The notes under the pieces: model-generated
What the model was told of the DNA's origin: nothing
What the model saw: only the letters and a program-made list of their open reading frames with translations
Databases searched by the model: none
In this document: in pieces, positions 1 to 8,700 of the stretch
Layout of the letters: every line of letters starts with the position of its first letter
Numbering within the stretch: the stretch's first letter is position 1
From: CAYQAJ01 sp964415245
Lineage (GTDB): Bacteria > Planctomycetota > Planctomycetia > Pirellulales > Pirellulaceae
NCBI GenBank assembly: GCA_964415245.1
Contig: CAYQAJ010000069.1
Span: forward strand, 1 to 19,643
Reading direction: 5' to 3'
Length of the DNA stretch: 19,643 bases
Made by a program: the position numbers and the translations under genes

Positions 1-2
1 TG

Positions 3-716
3 AGCGACATCACCGGCAGCAGCATCTTCAATCCGCAGACGAGCGAGTTCGTTTACAATCGCGGTCCGATTTTCGGCAACATCGTGTTGGCCGACGAGAT
101 CAATCGCACGCCGCCGCGCACGCAAAGCGCGCTTCTGGAGGCGATGAGCGACAGCCAGGTCTCGGCCGATGGCCGCACCTACCCGCTGCCGCGCCCCTTC
201 ATGGTGATCGCCACGCAGAACCCGTTCGAGTTCGAGGGGACCTACCCGCTGCCCGAGAGCCAGCTCGACCGGTTTCTGCTACGCATTTCGATGGGCTACC
301 CCCGCCGCGAGGATGAGCGGCAGGTGCTGGAAAGCCACCGGCTGGGCGAACCGGTGGACCAATTGCAATCGGTCGTCGATTGCCAGCAGCTTGTGGCCAT
401 GCAGGAGGCGGTCCGCGAGGTGCGCGTCGACGACGCCATTTACGAATACCTGCTCGACATCGTCGAAGCCACCCGCCAGTGCGACGAGCTGCACGTGGGC
501 GTGAGTACGCGCGGGGCGCTGTCGTTGTACCGAGCGGCCCAGGCGCTGGCGCTGATCGAGGGACGCGACTACGTGGTGCCCGACGACGTGAAGCGGCTGG
601 CTTTGCCGGTGCTTTCGCACCGCGTGATCAGCAAAGGCTTTTTGCAGGGCGCGGCCCGCGACGTGGTCGAGGCGGTCATCCAGCGACTCGTCGACGAAAT
701 CCCGACGCCGGATTAG
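3..716 (+). CDS. MoxR-family AAA+ ATPase (5' partial)
   Basis: Only the C-terminal 237 codons are present: reading is open from base 3, and the P-loop (Walker A) lies before the window. Visible landmarks are the stretch SDITGSSIFNP at the left edge, the Walker B box IVLADEINR (about base 85-110), the sensor-1 region VIATQNPFEFEGTYPLPESQ, an arginine-finger region LDRFLLRISMGYPRR, and the C-terminal lid with STRGALSLYRAAQALA. This arrangement is typical of MoxR ATPases, which act as chaperones that mature or activate partner proteins, often alongside DUF58 and von Willebrand-type proteins. The next gene is a DUF58 protein 14 bp downstream, followed by a transglutaminase-like protein, which is the classic MoxR-DUF58-transglutaminase arrangement. 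The identification is firm; the cellular target is unknown. Confidence 0.93.
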   Translation, partial: SDITGSSIFNPQTSEFVYNRGPIFGNIVLADEINRTPPRTQSALLEAMSDSQVSADGRTYPLPRPFMVIATQNPFEFEGTYPLPESQLDRFLLRISMGYPRREDERQVLESHRLGEPVDQLQSVVDCQQLVAMQEAVREVRVDDAIYEYLLDIVEATRQCDELHVGVSTRGALSLYRAAQALALIEGRDYVVPDDVKRLALPVLSHRVISKGFLQGAARDVVEAVIQRLVDEIPTPD

Positions 717-730
717 GGTGGAGATCAACC

Positions 731-1999
731 GTGTCGATCGCGCGTCGTACACGAGTCGGAGCAACGTCGTATCGCCGCTGGTTGCAATTCCAGAAACCAG
801 CCGTGTCGATCGCGCGTCGCACGAGTATCTGCCGCGAAGGGTGGCACTATCTGTTTGTGCTGGCGTTCGTGGTGGTGGGGGCCGTGTCGAAGCAAGTGAA
901 CCTGCTGCTGGCGCTGGCCGCGCTGATGTCGGCGCCGTTGTTGTTCAATTGGCGCTTCGTGACCTGGGCGCGGAGCCGGCTGTCGGCAACGCGGCGATTG
1001 CCGCGGCGCGTTGCGGCAGGCGACCCGTTGGTGGTCGATCTGGAAGTTCGGGTCCGCGGACGTCGTGCTTGCTGGGCCGTGGTGGTCGAGGACACGGTCG
1101 CGCTCGAGGGAGCCCCGACGCCGGGGTGGCAACAGTCGGTCGAGGTGCTCGTGCCGCAGGTGACCCCGGACGAGCCGACCACCTGCTCGTACCGCTGCCT
1201 GCTGACGCGGCGGGGACGGTATCGCTTCGGTCCGCTTCGCGTCAGCACGCGGTTTCCCTTCGGAATGTTTCGCGGCGAATCGACGCTGCCGGAAGAGGAA
1301 ACGCTCACCGTGTTTCCGCGGCTGGGGCGGCTCACGCCGCGGTGGCGGCACCTATTGGACGACGGAACGGCCGGCGTGCAGAAAGCGCATCCGCGGCGCG
1401 GACTCATCGAAGGGGATTTTTACGGCATGCGCGAGTGGCGCCCCGGCGACAGCCGGCGGTGGATTCATTGGCGCACCTCGGCCAAGCTCGACGCGCTGGC
1501 GGTGCGGCAGTTCGAGCAACAACGCGCCCGCAATCTGGCGCTCGTTCTCGACCTGTGGCAGGATGCGCAACCCACGCCGCGGCAGCTCGAAAACGTCGAG
1601 CTGGCCGTAAGTCTGGCCGCCACGGCCGCCGCCGACTTGTGCCGCCGCGGGCGAGGCCATCTGATGCTGGCCGCGGCCGGCAAGACCGATATGTATCACG
1701 CGGCCCGCGCTTCCCAATCGCAGATGCCCGACGTGTTGGAGCGGCTGGCCGTGCTCGAAGCGGGCCACGCCGACAAACTGCCCGACATGCTGGGTCGCGT
1801 GCTGGACGAGCAGCCTTCCATCGGGCGGACGATCGTCGTCAGCACGCGGCCCGCCGGCGTCGGCCAGCTCGGAGCCGGCGGCGCGTGGCGGGGGAACCAT
1901 CGTCGGGCGGCGGCGCTGTCCCGCGTCGTGTGGATCGACGTGTCGGGCCAGCAGTTGCCGGAGTATTTCCACAGCGAACCCGGCATCGGAGCGACTTAG
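731..1999 (+). CDS. DUF58 domain-containing membrane protein
   Basis: A 422-aa protein starting at a GTG preceded by GGAG at 720-723 (7-nt spacing). Two hydrophobic segments lie at about residues 40-55 and 56-74, followed by a beta-rich extracytoplasmic or cytoplasmic region and then the DUF58 signature around residues 228-250 (G228-D-F-Y-G-M-R-E-W-R-P-G-D240, then I245-H-W). In the family this signature is GxFxxLRxYxPGDxxRxIxW, and the C-terminal part has a vWA-like fold (here LALVLDLWQDAQ). DUF58 proteins are encoded with MoxR ATPases, and the pair is thought to assemble or regulate cell-envelope complexes. The stop codon overlaps the next start (TAGTG). Oddity: a 19-bp direct repeat at 729-747 and 801-819 gives two in-frame copies of the N-terminal sequence VSIARRT, so GTG 803 is an alternative start, but it lacks a Shine-Dalgarno sequence. 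Confidence 0.9.
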   Translation: MSIARRTRVGATSYRRWLQFQKPAVSIARRTSICREGWHYLFVLAFVVVGAVSKQVNLLLALAALMSAPLLFNWRFVTWARSRLSATRRLPRRVAAGDPLVVDLEVRVRGRRACWAVVVEDTVALEGAPTPGWQQSVEVLVPQVTPDEPTTCSYRCLLTRRGRYRFGPLRVSTRFPFGMFRGESTLPEEETLTVFPRLGRLTPRWRHLLDDGTAGVQKAHPRRGLIEGDFYGMREWRPGDSRRWIHWRTSAKLDALAVRQFEQQRARNLALVLDLWQDAQPTPRQLENVELAVSLAATAAADLCRRGRGHLMLAAAGKTDMYHAARASQSQMPDVLERLAVLEAGHADKLPDMLGRVLDEQPSIGRTIVVSTRPAGVGQLGAGGAWRGNHRRAAALSRVVWIDVSGQQLPEYFHSEPGIGAT

Positions 2000-4536
2000 T
2001 GAACGCGCAACGCATTCTGCAGGTCAGCGTGGCAGCGCTCGTGGCGCTGGGCTGCATGCTCATGCTGTTGGGGCATCCCGGCCGCATGCTGCCGGTGTTG
2101 GCCATCGTGGCGGCCGCGGTATCGCTGCTGGTGACCGACGTGGCCAGGTGGATTCGCGTTCCGCGGCTATTGGGCAACCTGCTGGCGCTGGCGGCGGCCG
2201 TCTATTCGCTCAGCAGATTTTTCGACAGCGACAATTACAATCAGCTCTTGGCGATCGCCGACCTGTTGGTGTGGCTGCAGATCATGCTGCTGTTCCAGGA
2301 GAAGAACGACCGCGTGTACGGCGAGCTGATGGTGCTCAGTCTGCTCCTGGTCGTGGTAGCCGCCGCGCTGGAGCAGCGGTTGACCTTCGGCGTGCTCCTG
2401 GGACCCTACGTGGCGGTGGGCATCACCGCGCTGTGTGCATTCTTCGCGCACCGCGAAACGGCGCGATTCGCGGTGGAGAACCGCCGCGCGCAGCGCTCCA
2501 CGGCAAATGCTGATCCATCGGCGGCACCTTTCGCCCGATGGATTCACCGGCTCTTGGGTGGCGGCACGACGCTTCGATCGCAAGGGGCGTCGACCAATAG
2601 CCCCCAGGGCTGGTCCGAACTCGCCCGTTCTCGAAGTCGTTCCCCCTGCGGGGGACCGCCGGAAGTGTACTTTGCCAAGCGGCTGGAGTGGCTCACGGCG
2701 CCACTGGTGGGACGCAAGCTGCTGCAACAGGTGGCCGGACTCTGGGTGGCCAGCGTGGTGTTTGCCCTGGCGGTCTTCTACGTCATGCCGCGGGCGACCG
2801 ATTCCGCCTGGTACGGACCCGGTGGAGGGCAGGGTCGGGTGGGTTTCTTGCCGCAGGTGTCGTTCACCGACTTCCGCCGCGTCGAGCAGAGCGACGAACC
2901 GGTGATGCGCGTGACGTTCTTCGACGGCTCCGCGCGCGAGCCGCACACCATGTTCGATAGGCCGTACACGGTGTTCGACGAGCCTTACTTCCGCGGCGGT
3001 GTGCTGACCAAGTATTCGACCGAGGATCGGACCTGGAACACGCCGGAAACGTCGCGTCTGCGGCGCGTTCCCATCGGTCGCCCGCTGACCGCAGCCGATT
3101 CGGAGACGGTGGTGCGGCAGGAAGTCGTGCTGAACTCGCGGAGCGTCGCCTTGCTGTTCGCGGTGTTCCCGGCCTACGCCAACGACGACACTCCGCCGGT
3201 GTGGTACGAACCGTCGTCGGGCCGGTTGGTGCCGACGGTCAACGAACAGACGATTTCCGCGGGCCCCTACCGATACGCGCTCGACACCACCGCCTTTCGC
3301 GGCGGCCTTCAATCGTCGGCCGTGCCGCTGGACGACGCCCTGGACGCCTCGCACGATGGTCGCCTCGACGAAGCAGAAAAAGAACGATTGAAATACCTGG
3401 AAAGAGAGCATTTTCCCGATCTCTGCCGCATCGCCGAGGAGGAGATTGCACGCGGCGGAATCGATTCCAGTGATCCGGTCGCCGTGGCGCGCACGCTCGA
3501 AGCTCATTTCCATAACCGCGACCGCTATACCTATTCGCTCGATCTGGCGATTGTTCCGCGGCAGCCGAACGTGGACCCGATCGAAGATTTCGTCGCCCAT
3601 CACCACACGGGACACTGCGAGTACTTCGCCAGCGCGCTGGTCCTCATGCTTCGCAGCCAGGGCATTCCCGCGCGGCTGGTGGTGGGATACCTGGGGGGCG
3701 ACTACAACACCGTGGGGCACTACTGGCAGGTGCGGCAACGCGATGCGCATGCCTGGGTCGAGGCATACATCGAACCACAGCGCGCGGCTAGCCTGCTCGG
3801 GTCCGATGCGCCGCCCAACACCGGCGCCTGGTTGCGGCTCGATCCCACACCTACCGAGGTGATCGGCGATCCCCACGCGGCCGACGAATCGCTTTGGACC
3901 CGCGCCGGCCACGCCCTCGACTATGCCGAGTTGCTCTGGAACGACTACGTGATGCGGCTCAACTCGAGCCGGCAGCAAAACGACATCTACAGCCCGCTGG
4001 CCGACGCCGCCACGGCGTTCGGGTTCTTTCACAGCGACGCCTGGAAACAAGGCATCGCGTGGGCGACTTCCTGGTTCGGGCTGGAAGTTCTTTTGGCGGC
4101 GGCCTTGTGCTGTCTCGCTCTGGTGGGATTGTGGCGGCTGGCGAGAACCAGGCGATCGGGTGGGCGCCACCAGGGCGCAGCGCGAAAAGCGGAACGACGC
4201 CGTGAGCCGCCGCGCATCGACTATTATCGACGGCTGACGGCGCTGTTGGCCCGATATGGCATGCGCCGCGAAACCCGACAGACACCGCGCGAGTTTGCCC
4301 GTGCGGTGGCGGCCCAAATCGAGTCAGCGTCTCCCGCCACGGCGATGGAATCGGTGTCGGCGGTGAAGCCGATTGGCGCTGAGCGAATCCCCGCGGATAT
4401 TGTCGAGATGTATTATGGCGAGCGCTACGGCGGTCGCCCGGCGACTCCCCGACATCGAGACGAGATGGAGGCGGCTCTCGATCGGCTCGATCGCGAGCTC
4501 GAAGTTTCCACGCTTTCAGCGAAGGCCCGGCGGTGA
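1999..4536 (+). CDS. Transglutaminase-like membrane protein (DUF3488/DUF4129 type)
   Basis: An 845-aa protein starting at GTG 1999, which shares a base with the preceding TAG. The N-terminal ~155 residues contain about five membrane segments (DUF3488-like, the TgpA type), another lies at about 240-262, and one more at about 692-715. Between the last two is a large extracytoplasmic domain with the transglutaminase catalytic triad: C540 in GHCEYFASA, H584 in DAHAWVEAY and D615 in WLRLDPTP. The C-terminal cytoplasmic region (about 738-825, YYRRLTALLARYGM...TPREFARAV...YYGERYGG) matches DUF4129. In the family, the domain may cleave or crosslink proteins or peptidoglycan-linked peptides at the envelope; the substrate here is unknown. 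A loop between the membrane parts (about residues 180-220) is low in complexity and contains a hairpin sequence (2639-2657), which suggests a repeat inserted in frame. Together with MoxR and DUF58 this forms a conserved module. Confidence 0.9.
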   Translation: MNAQRILQVSVAALVALGCMLMLLGHPGRMLPVLAIVAAAVSLLVTDVARWIRVPRLLGNLLALAAAVYSLSRFFDSDNYNQLLAIADLLVWLQIMLLFQEKNDRVYGELMVLSLLLVVVAAALEQRLTFGVLLGPYVAVGITALCAFFAHRETARFAVENRRAQRSTANADPSAAPFARWIHRLLGGGTTLRSQGASTNSPQGWSELARSRSRSPCGGPPEVYFAKRLEWLTAPLVGRKLLQQVAGLWVASVVFALAVFYVMPRATDSAWYGPGGGQGRVGFLPQVSFTDFRRVEQSDEPVMRVTFFDGSAREPHTMFDRPYTVFDEPYFRGGVLTKYSTEDRTWNTPETSRLRRVPIGRPLTAADSETVVRQEVVLNSRSVALLFAVFPAYANDDTPPVWYEPSSGRLVPTVNEQTISAGPYRYALDTTAFRGGLQSSAVPLDDALDASHDGRLDEAEKERLKYLEREHFPDLCRIAEEEIARGGIDSSDPVAVARTLEAHFHNRDRYTYSLDLAIVPRQPNVDPIEDFVAHHHTGHCEYFASALVLMLRSQGIPARLVVGYLGGDYNTVGHYWQVRQRDAHAWVEAYIEPQRAASLLGSDAPPNTGAWLRLDPTPTEVIGDPHAADESLWTRAGHALDYAELLWNDYVMRLNSSRQQNDIYSPLADAATAFGFFHSDAWKQGIAWATSWFGLEVLLAAALCCLALVGLWRLARTRRSGGRHQGAARKAERRREPPRIDYYRRLTALLARYGMRRETRQTPREFARAVAAQIESASPATAMESVSAVKPIGAERIPADIVEMYYGERYGGRPATPRHRDEMEAALDRLDRELEVSTLSAKARR
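2639..2657. repeat. Short GC hairpin inside a coding loop
   Basis: The sequence GTTCCCCCTGCGGGGGACC has perfect 6-bp arms (TCCCCC at 2641-2646, GGGGGA at 2650-2655) around a TGC loop. It lies in the poorly conserved loop of the transglutaminase-like protein, encoding part of SRSRSPCGGPPEV. Its look is that of a small palindromic repeat unit, but only one copy is in the window, so the repeat nature is inferred. Confidence 0.4.
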
Positions 4537-5573
4537 AAATTCTCCTCGTCGGCTATAGCCAGTCGGGCAAGAGCACGCTCTTCGAGTGGCTCGTCGGTGC
4601 GGCGCCCGACCCGGCGAAGGCCCATCTCCCCCAGTCGGCGATGGCCGAGGTGCCCGACGACCGCTTCGACGCGCTGTGCAGTCTGTTTCACCCCAAGAAG
4701 ACAACGCGGGCATCGATCGAAATCGTCGACACGCCGGGCCTCGACCGCAACGACCACGAAGGAAACGCGCCGAAACTGGCCCAGGTGCGCGACGCCGGCT
4801 GCCTGGTCGTGGTGGTCGCCGCACGGAAAGAAGGGGACCCGCTGGTCGACCTGCGCTTGCTCGAAGACGATTTTTTACTGGCCGATCTGAGCATTGTCAC
4901 GGGGCGAATCGAGAAACTGAATGCGGCGCTCAAGAAGCCGCGCCCCGACCACGAAGAGAACCGGCACGAGATCGCAATCCTGGAGCCGCTGGCCCGCGAG
5001 CTGGATTCGGGCAAGGCGCTACGCCACCTGAACTTATCGCCCGAGCAGAAGGCCGCCATCCGGTCGTTTCAGCTCTTTAGCGAGAAACCGCGGCTGGTGG
5101 TGTTCAACACCCGTGACGACGAACCGCGACCCGAGCGGTTCGTAACAGCGCTGTCGGAGGCGTTTGGCGAAACGCCGGGCGTGGCTGTTTCGCTTCCCTT
5201 GCAGCTCGAGCTGGCGTCGATGCCGCCCGACGAACGAGACGAATTCTGCCGCGAAATGAACGTGACGGCTGTCAACCGCGGGGCGCTATTGCGCACGATC
5301 ATGGAAGTGTCGGGCCAGCAATTGTTCTTCACTGCCGAGGTGAAGGAAGTTCACGCGTGGATGATCGACCGCGGCGCGACCGCCGTCGAGGCCGCCGGCA
5401 CGATTCACACCGACCTGGCCCGCGGCTTCATCCGCGCCGAAGTGATGCACTGCGACGATCTTCTGCGGCTGGGAAGCGAGCGCGAGGTGAAGGCGCACAA
5501 CCTGCTGCGGCACGAACCGAAGGACTACGTCGTCGCCGACGGCGATATCCTGTACATACGCTTCAGCGTGTAG
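4533..5573 (+). CDS. YchF-like GTPase, DUF933/TGS C-terminal domain
   Basis: A 346-aa protein starting at GTG 4533 that overlaps the upstream TGA (GTGA), implying translational coupling. The G domain shows a P-loop G7-Y-S-Q-S-G-K-S-T15, a G3 box D66-T-P-G69 and a possible G4-like NTRD at 192-195. The middle part (about 110-185) resembles the helical insert of YchF/OLA1 (ADLSIVTGRIEKLNAALKK...LARELDSGKALRHLNLS). The C-terminus (about 263-346) is a clear YchF-type DUF933/TGS domain: LFFTAEVKEVHAW, GATAVEAAGTIHTDLARGFIRAEV, KDYVVADGDILYIRFSV. YchF proteins bind ATP or GTP and contact ribosomes. The N-terminal half departs from canonical YchF (GLPNVGKSTLFNA is absent), so this is more likely a divergent paralogue than the housekeeping gene. 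Its place behind a MoxR-DUF58-transglutaminase set is unusual. Confidence 0.85.
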   Translation: MKILLVGYSQSGKSTLFEWLVGAAPDPAKAHLPQSAMAEVPDDRFDALCSLFHPKKTTRASIEIVDTPGLDRNDHEGNAPKLAQVRDAGCLVVVVAARKEGDPLVDLRLLEDDFLLADLSIVTGRIEKLNAALKKPRPDHEENRHEIAILEPLARELDSGKALRHLNLSPEQKAAIRSFQLFSEKPRLVVFNTRDDEPRPERFVTALSEAFGETPGVAVSLPLQLELASMPPDERDEFCREMNVTAVNRGALLRTIMEVSGQQLFFTAEVKEVHAWMIDRGATAVEAAGTIHTDLARGFIRAEVMHCDDLLRLGSEREVKAHNLLRHEPKDYVVADGDILYIRFSV

Positions 5574-5583
5574 CGCCGCTCCT

Positions 5584-5632
5584 GGTTCCCAGGCTCTGCC
5601 TGGGAACCCACTGTCCGCCGGGCTCCGCCCGG
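5584..5632. repeat. Double hairpin repeat between convergent genes
   Basis: Directly after the GTPase gene, GGTTCCCAGGC (5584-5594) and GCCTGGGAACC (5598-5608) form a perfect 11-bp stem with a TCT loop. A second perfect stem follows: CCGGGC (5618-5623) and GCCCGG (5627-5632) with a TCC loop. There is no T-tract on either strand, so this resembles an extragenic palindromic repeat rather than a standard terminator, although it could end transcription of the + operon and of the - strand gene that stops at 5730. Confidence 0.6.
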
Positions 5633-5729
5633 TTTCGTGTCGTCTGCAACTCTACCGCTCTCCGCTTTCCGCTTTGGCACCCGCTTGGTCGCTGTCGCAT
5701 CGCGCGCGACCAAACTGCAAACGTCGCCC

Positions 5730-8700
5730 CTACCACCGAAAGTACCGATACGGATCGTCCCACTCTTCGGGCACGTCGAGGTACAGGCCGTCGAGCCACC
5801 GCTGCTCTTGTTGCGCATCGGCGACGGGACTGGCAAACCGCGCCAGCACGGGCGTAGTCGATTTCGCGCCCATGTTCGATGCCAGCCGCGCCACCAGATG
5901 CGCGGTGCGGCGGAACGTGCGCTTCTGGTTCATCGGCGCGCTCGAATCGAACTGCCACGGGGCGAGCTGACAGAAAACGACATTCGCGCCGTCGAGACGC
6001 GCGAGCACGCCACCGCCGATCACCGCGGTTCCGCCCCCTACCAGGGGAATCTCCCTCGGGTCGCGGTTGTGAACGTCGGCCGGTCCCACGCCGGTCAATA
6101 GTGAGTTTGCGCCCGCCGGCTCGAAGAACTCGGCGATGTGCTCGCCCGATTTCATGCGGACCAGCGAACCAAACAGCGCGTCGGCATCCGCCCCGTCGAA
6201 ACCGATCGCCAGCAAGTGCCCGCCCGAGTTGAGCCAGCGTCGAATTGCGTCCGCGTCTCCGGCCAGCTTCTTTCCGCCCCCCGGTCCCACGATGAGCACG
6301 CTTTCAGGTGTGAGCGCATCGCGGTCGTAATCGGCGAGCGCAAAGCCGGCCGCTTCGAGATGCTTTTTGCCCGCGTCATCGCCGACGTAAGCAGCTTCGC
6401 GCGGCTCGGCAACTTTGCGCGACAGCGCATAGCCGATGATATTGGCCGCGATTGCGTCCGCCGCCGGATCACTCTCGCTTCGGCCGCTCACGTCGAGCTG
6501 GCAGAACAGCACTATGCCGCGACCCTCGTGGTATTCCAAGAGCGGGCTGTATTGCAGGCTGAATCCGCCGTCGAGAATCGCCAGAAAGTCGCCGCAAGCC
6601 GGTTTCTCGATCAGCACCGAAGCCACGTTGCCGCGACAGCCGCATCGCCACACCCGCGGCACGTCAATTCCGCACCACTTTACGGTCGGCCCGTACCGCG
6701 GTCGCAGCGTGTACTCCAGCCGTGGCGGAAGCAGCGTCGCCTCGCCCCGCCAATCGCGCAATAACTCTTCAGTGATGCCCGACAGTGCCGGTTGATCGGG
6801 CACACGCTGAAAAACCTTCCGCAGTCCATACTCGGCCACGCGAAACCCGAATCGCCCTTCCAGCACCTTCGCCGATTGCTCGAACACCACCACTTTCAGC
6901 CCGTCGCGCACGCGTGCCACGTCGGGCCCCGCGCCATCCGGCGTGAAGGCGTTCTTGCCGATGATGAGCACGTCGTAGGGCGAAAGATCGGCATCCACAT
7001 CGACGGCGGTGGCAGCGATGCCCAACCGATCCAATAGCGCGCGGGACTCACCTGCGGGATCCCACAGGGCGATCTTCGCGCCGTCGCGCTTCGCACCCTC
7101 TTTCAAAGCGGCGCGACGCGGCATCACGTCGATCGTAAACGTGTCGTTCTGCGTCTCGCCGTTGTCGAAGCGGAACGTGGCCGAAAGTTGATACGCACCC
7201 GCGCCAAGATCGCGCGGAAGATCGAATCGCAGCGGGATGCGCTCCTGCTGGCCTGTCGCCAATGTGATTCGCTTGTCGCCCGATATTGGCGCGGGCACTC
7301 CGAGCGTCCACTCGCACTCGCACGACACTTCGACGCGCGAGTTGTTGATGACGATGAGCTGCTTCTGGACCGTTTCGCCCGGCGTGAAGATGTGATCCTT
7401 GCTGGTGAAACTTTCGGGCTTGCCGGCGATGTACGCCAACAGCGGGCCGTTGTTACGCACGAGCGCTTCCGCCGGGGCGGTCGCGACCCAATCGCTGCGC
7501 TCCAGGTCGTTCGCCATCCATCCCTGCCGCCGATCGGAGTAGTCAGGACTGAAGCCGGGCCGTTGCAGATTATCCCAATCTACGGCAAACTCCTTGCGCG
7601 TTTGGGCCTTGTCGCTTTGAACCCAGAATTCGGCGTACTCCCACGGCGAATTGGCCGACACTCCCCAAGTTCGAAACGCCCGCCAGTTGTCGGTCACGTA
7701 CTCGGCAAGAATCTTCTGCCGCTGCTGGAACTTGCCCGAGCCGACCGTCTGGGGATAGTCCCACCGATGCCACAGCCGCCCGGCGCGAAACTGCTCGGCC
7801 TCATAGCGCAAGTTTCGCGCTTCGCCGTTGGTGATGCGGTACGCGCGGTCGCCCAGGAACTGCGCGTTCCACTCGGCCAGACAGAATTCCCACGGCACCG
7901 CCGCGCTGCCCCACTCGCGCTGGCCCTTATACCAGCCGCGGTACATGGTCCAGTCCCAGGTGAAAGGGACGCCGTATTCCACCAAAAACAGCGGCTTGAC
8001 CCCTTTGGTGGCCCAATGCCCGAACCATTCCGACATTTCCTGAATGGGGACGAAGTTGACGTAGAAGTTCGCCGTGTGCATCGAGCCCAGGTTGCCCGAC
8101 TCGTGGTGGTACACGATGCGCCCCGGGTCGATCGCCTTCACGATTTTTTCGGCCTTTAGTGCGCGATTGGCGTTGTTGCGGCTCCAGCTTTCTTTGCGGG
8201 CATCGTACACGCCGTCGATCAAGTCGGGGTTCATGTCTTCGTCGTACCCGGTGGCGTTGTGGCTCATGCTGTACGCCACGACCGACGGATGGTTTTGCGC
8301 CACGCGCACGTAGAACTCGGCGTGCCGCGCGTAGCCGTTTGTCCTGTCGGCGTCCCGTGCATCCCAGTCGTAATGGGCGAAGTGCGGCTGCGACAGCGCG
8401 ACCAGCATGCCGGCGTCGTCGGCCGCGCGAAGAATCTCCTCGAAGCTGACGTGCGACCCCGGTTCACAACCGTAGTTGTGCGTGTAGACGAAGTTGATGC
8501 CGAAGCTTTGCAATCGCTTCATCGTTTCCAGCGCGCCTTCGTACGTTGCCGATCGCGCGCCGATCTGGGCGTTGTCCAACGGTACCGCCGACAGGTAGAT
8601 GCGCTTGCCGTTGAGCACGAAGTCGCGGCCGTCGATGCGGAACTCGCGGAAACCGGTCCGTATTGAGTGAGCAGCGTCGAGCACCTTGGTATCGCCGTCG

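Noticed and set aside
380..730. Upstream extension of the DUF58 frame into the MoxR gene
   Set aside because: The extra 117 residues are Arg/Gly/Ala-rich out-of-frame translation of the ATPase. GTG 731 has a good ribosome site.
718..1998. Upstream extension of the transglutaminase frame through the DUF58 gene
   Set aside because: It is a low-complexity Arg/Ala shadow. GTG 1999 overlaps the DUF58 stop and begins a proper membrane domain.
2167..4317. 716-codon open frame antisense to the transglutaminase-like gene
   Set aside because: The + strand frame has clear domains, a catalytic triad and coupled neighbours. The antisense frame is Arg/His/Gln-rich shadow coding, as expected in GC-rich DNA, with no ribosome site.
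7188..8159. 323-codon + strand frame within the GH2-like gene
   Set aside because: Antisense shadow of the TIM-barrel region. No start signal or domain features.
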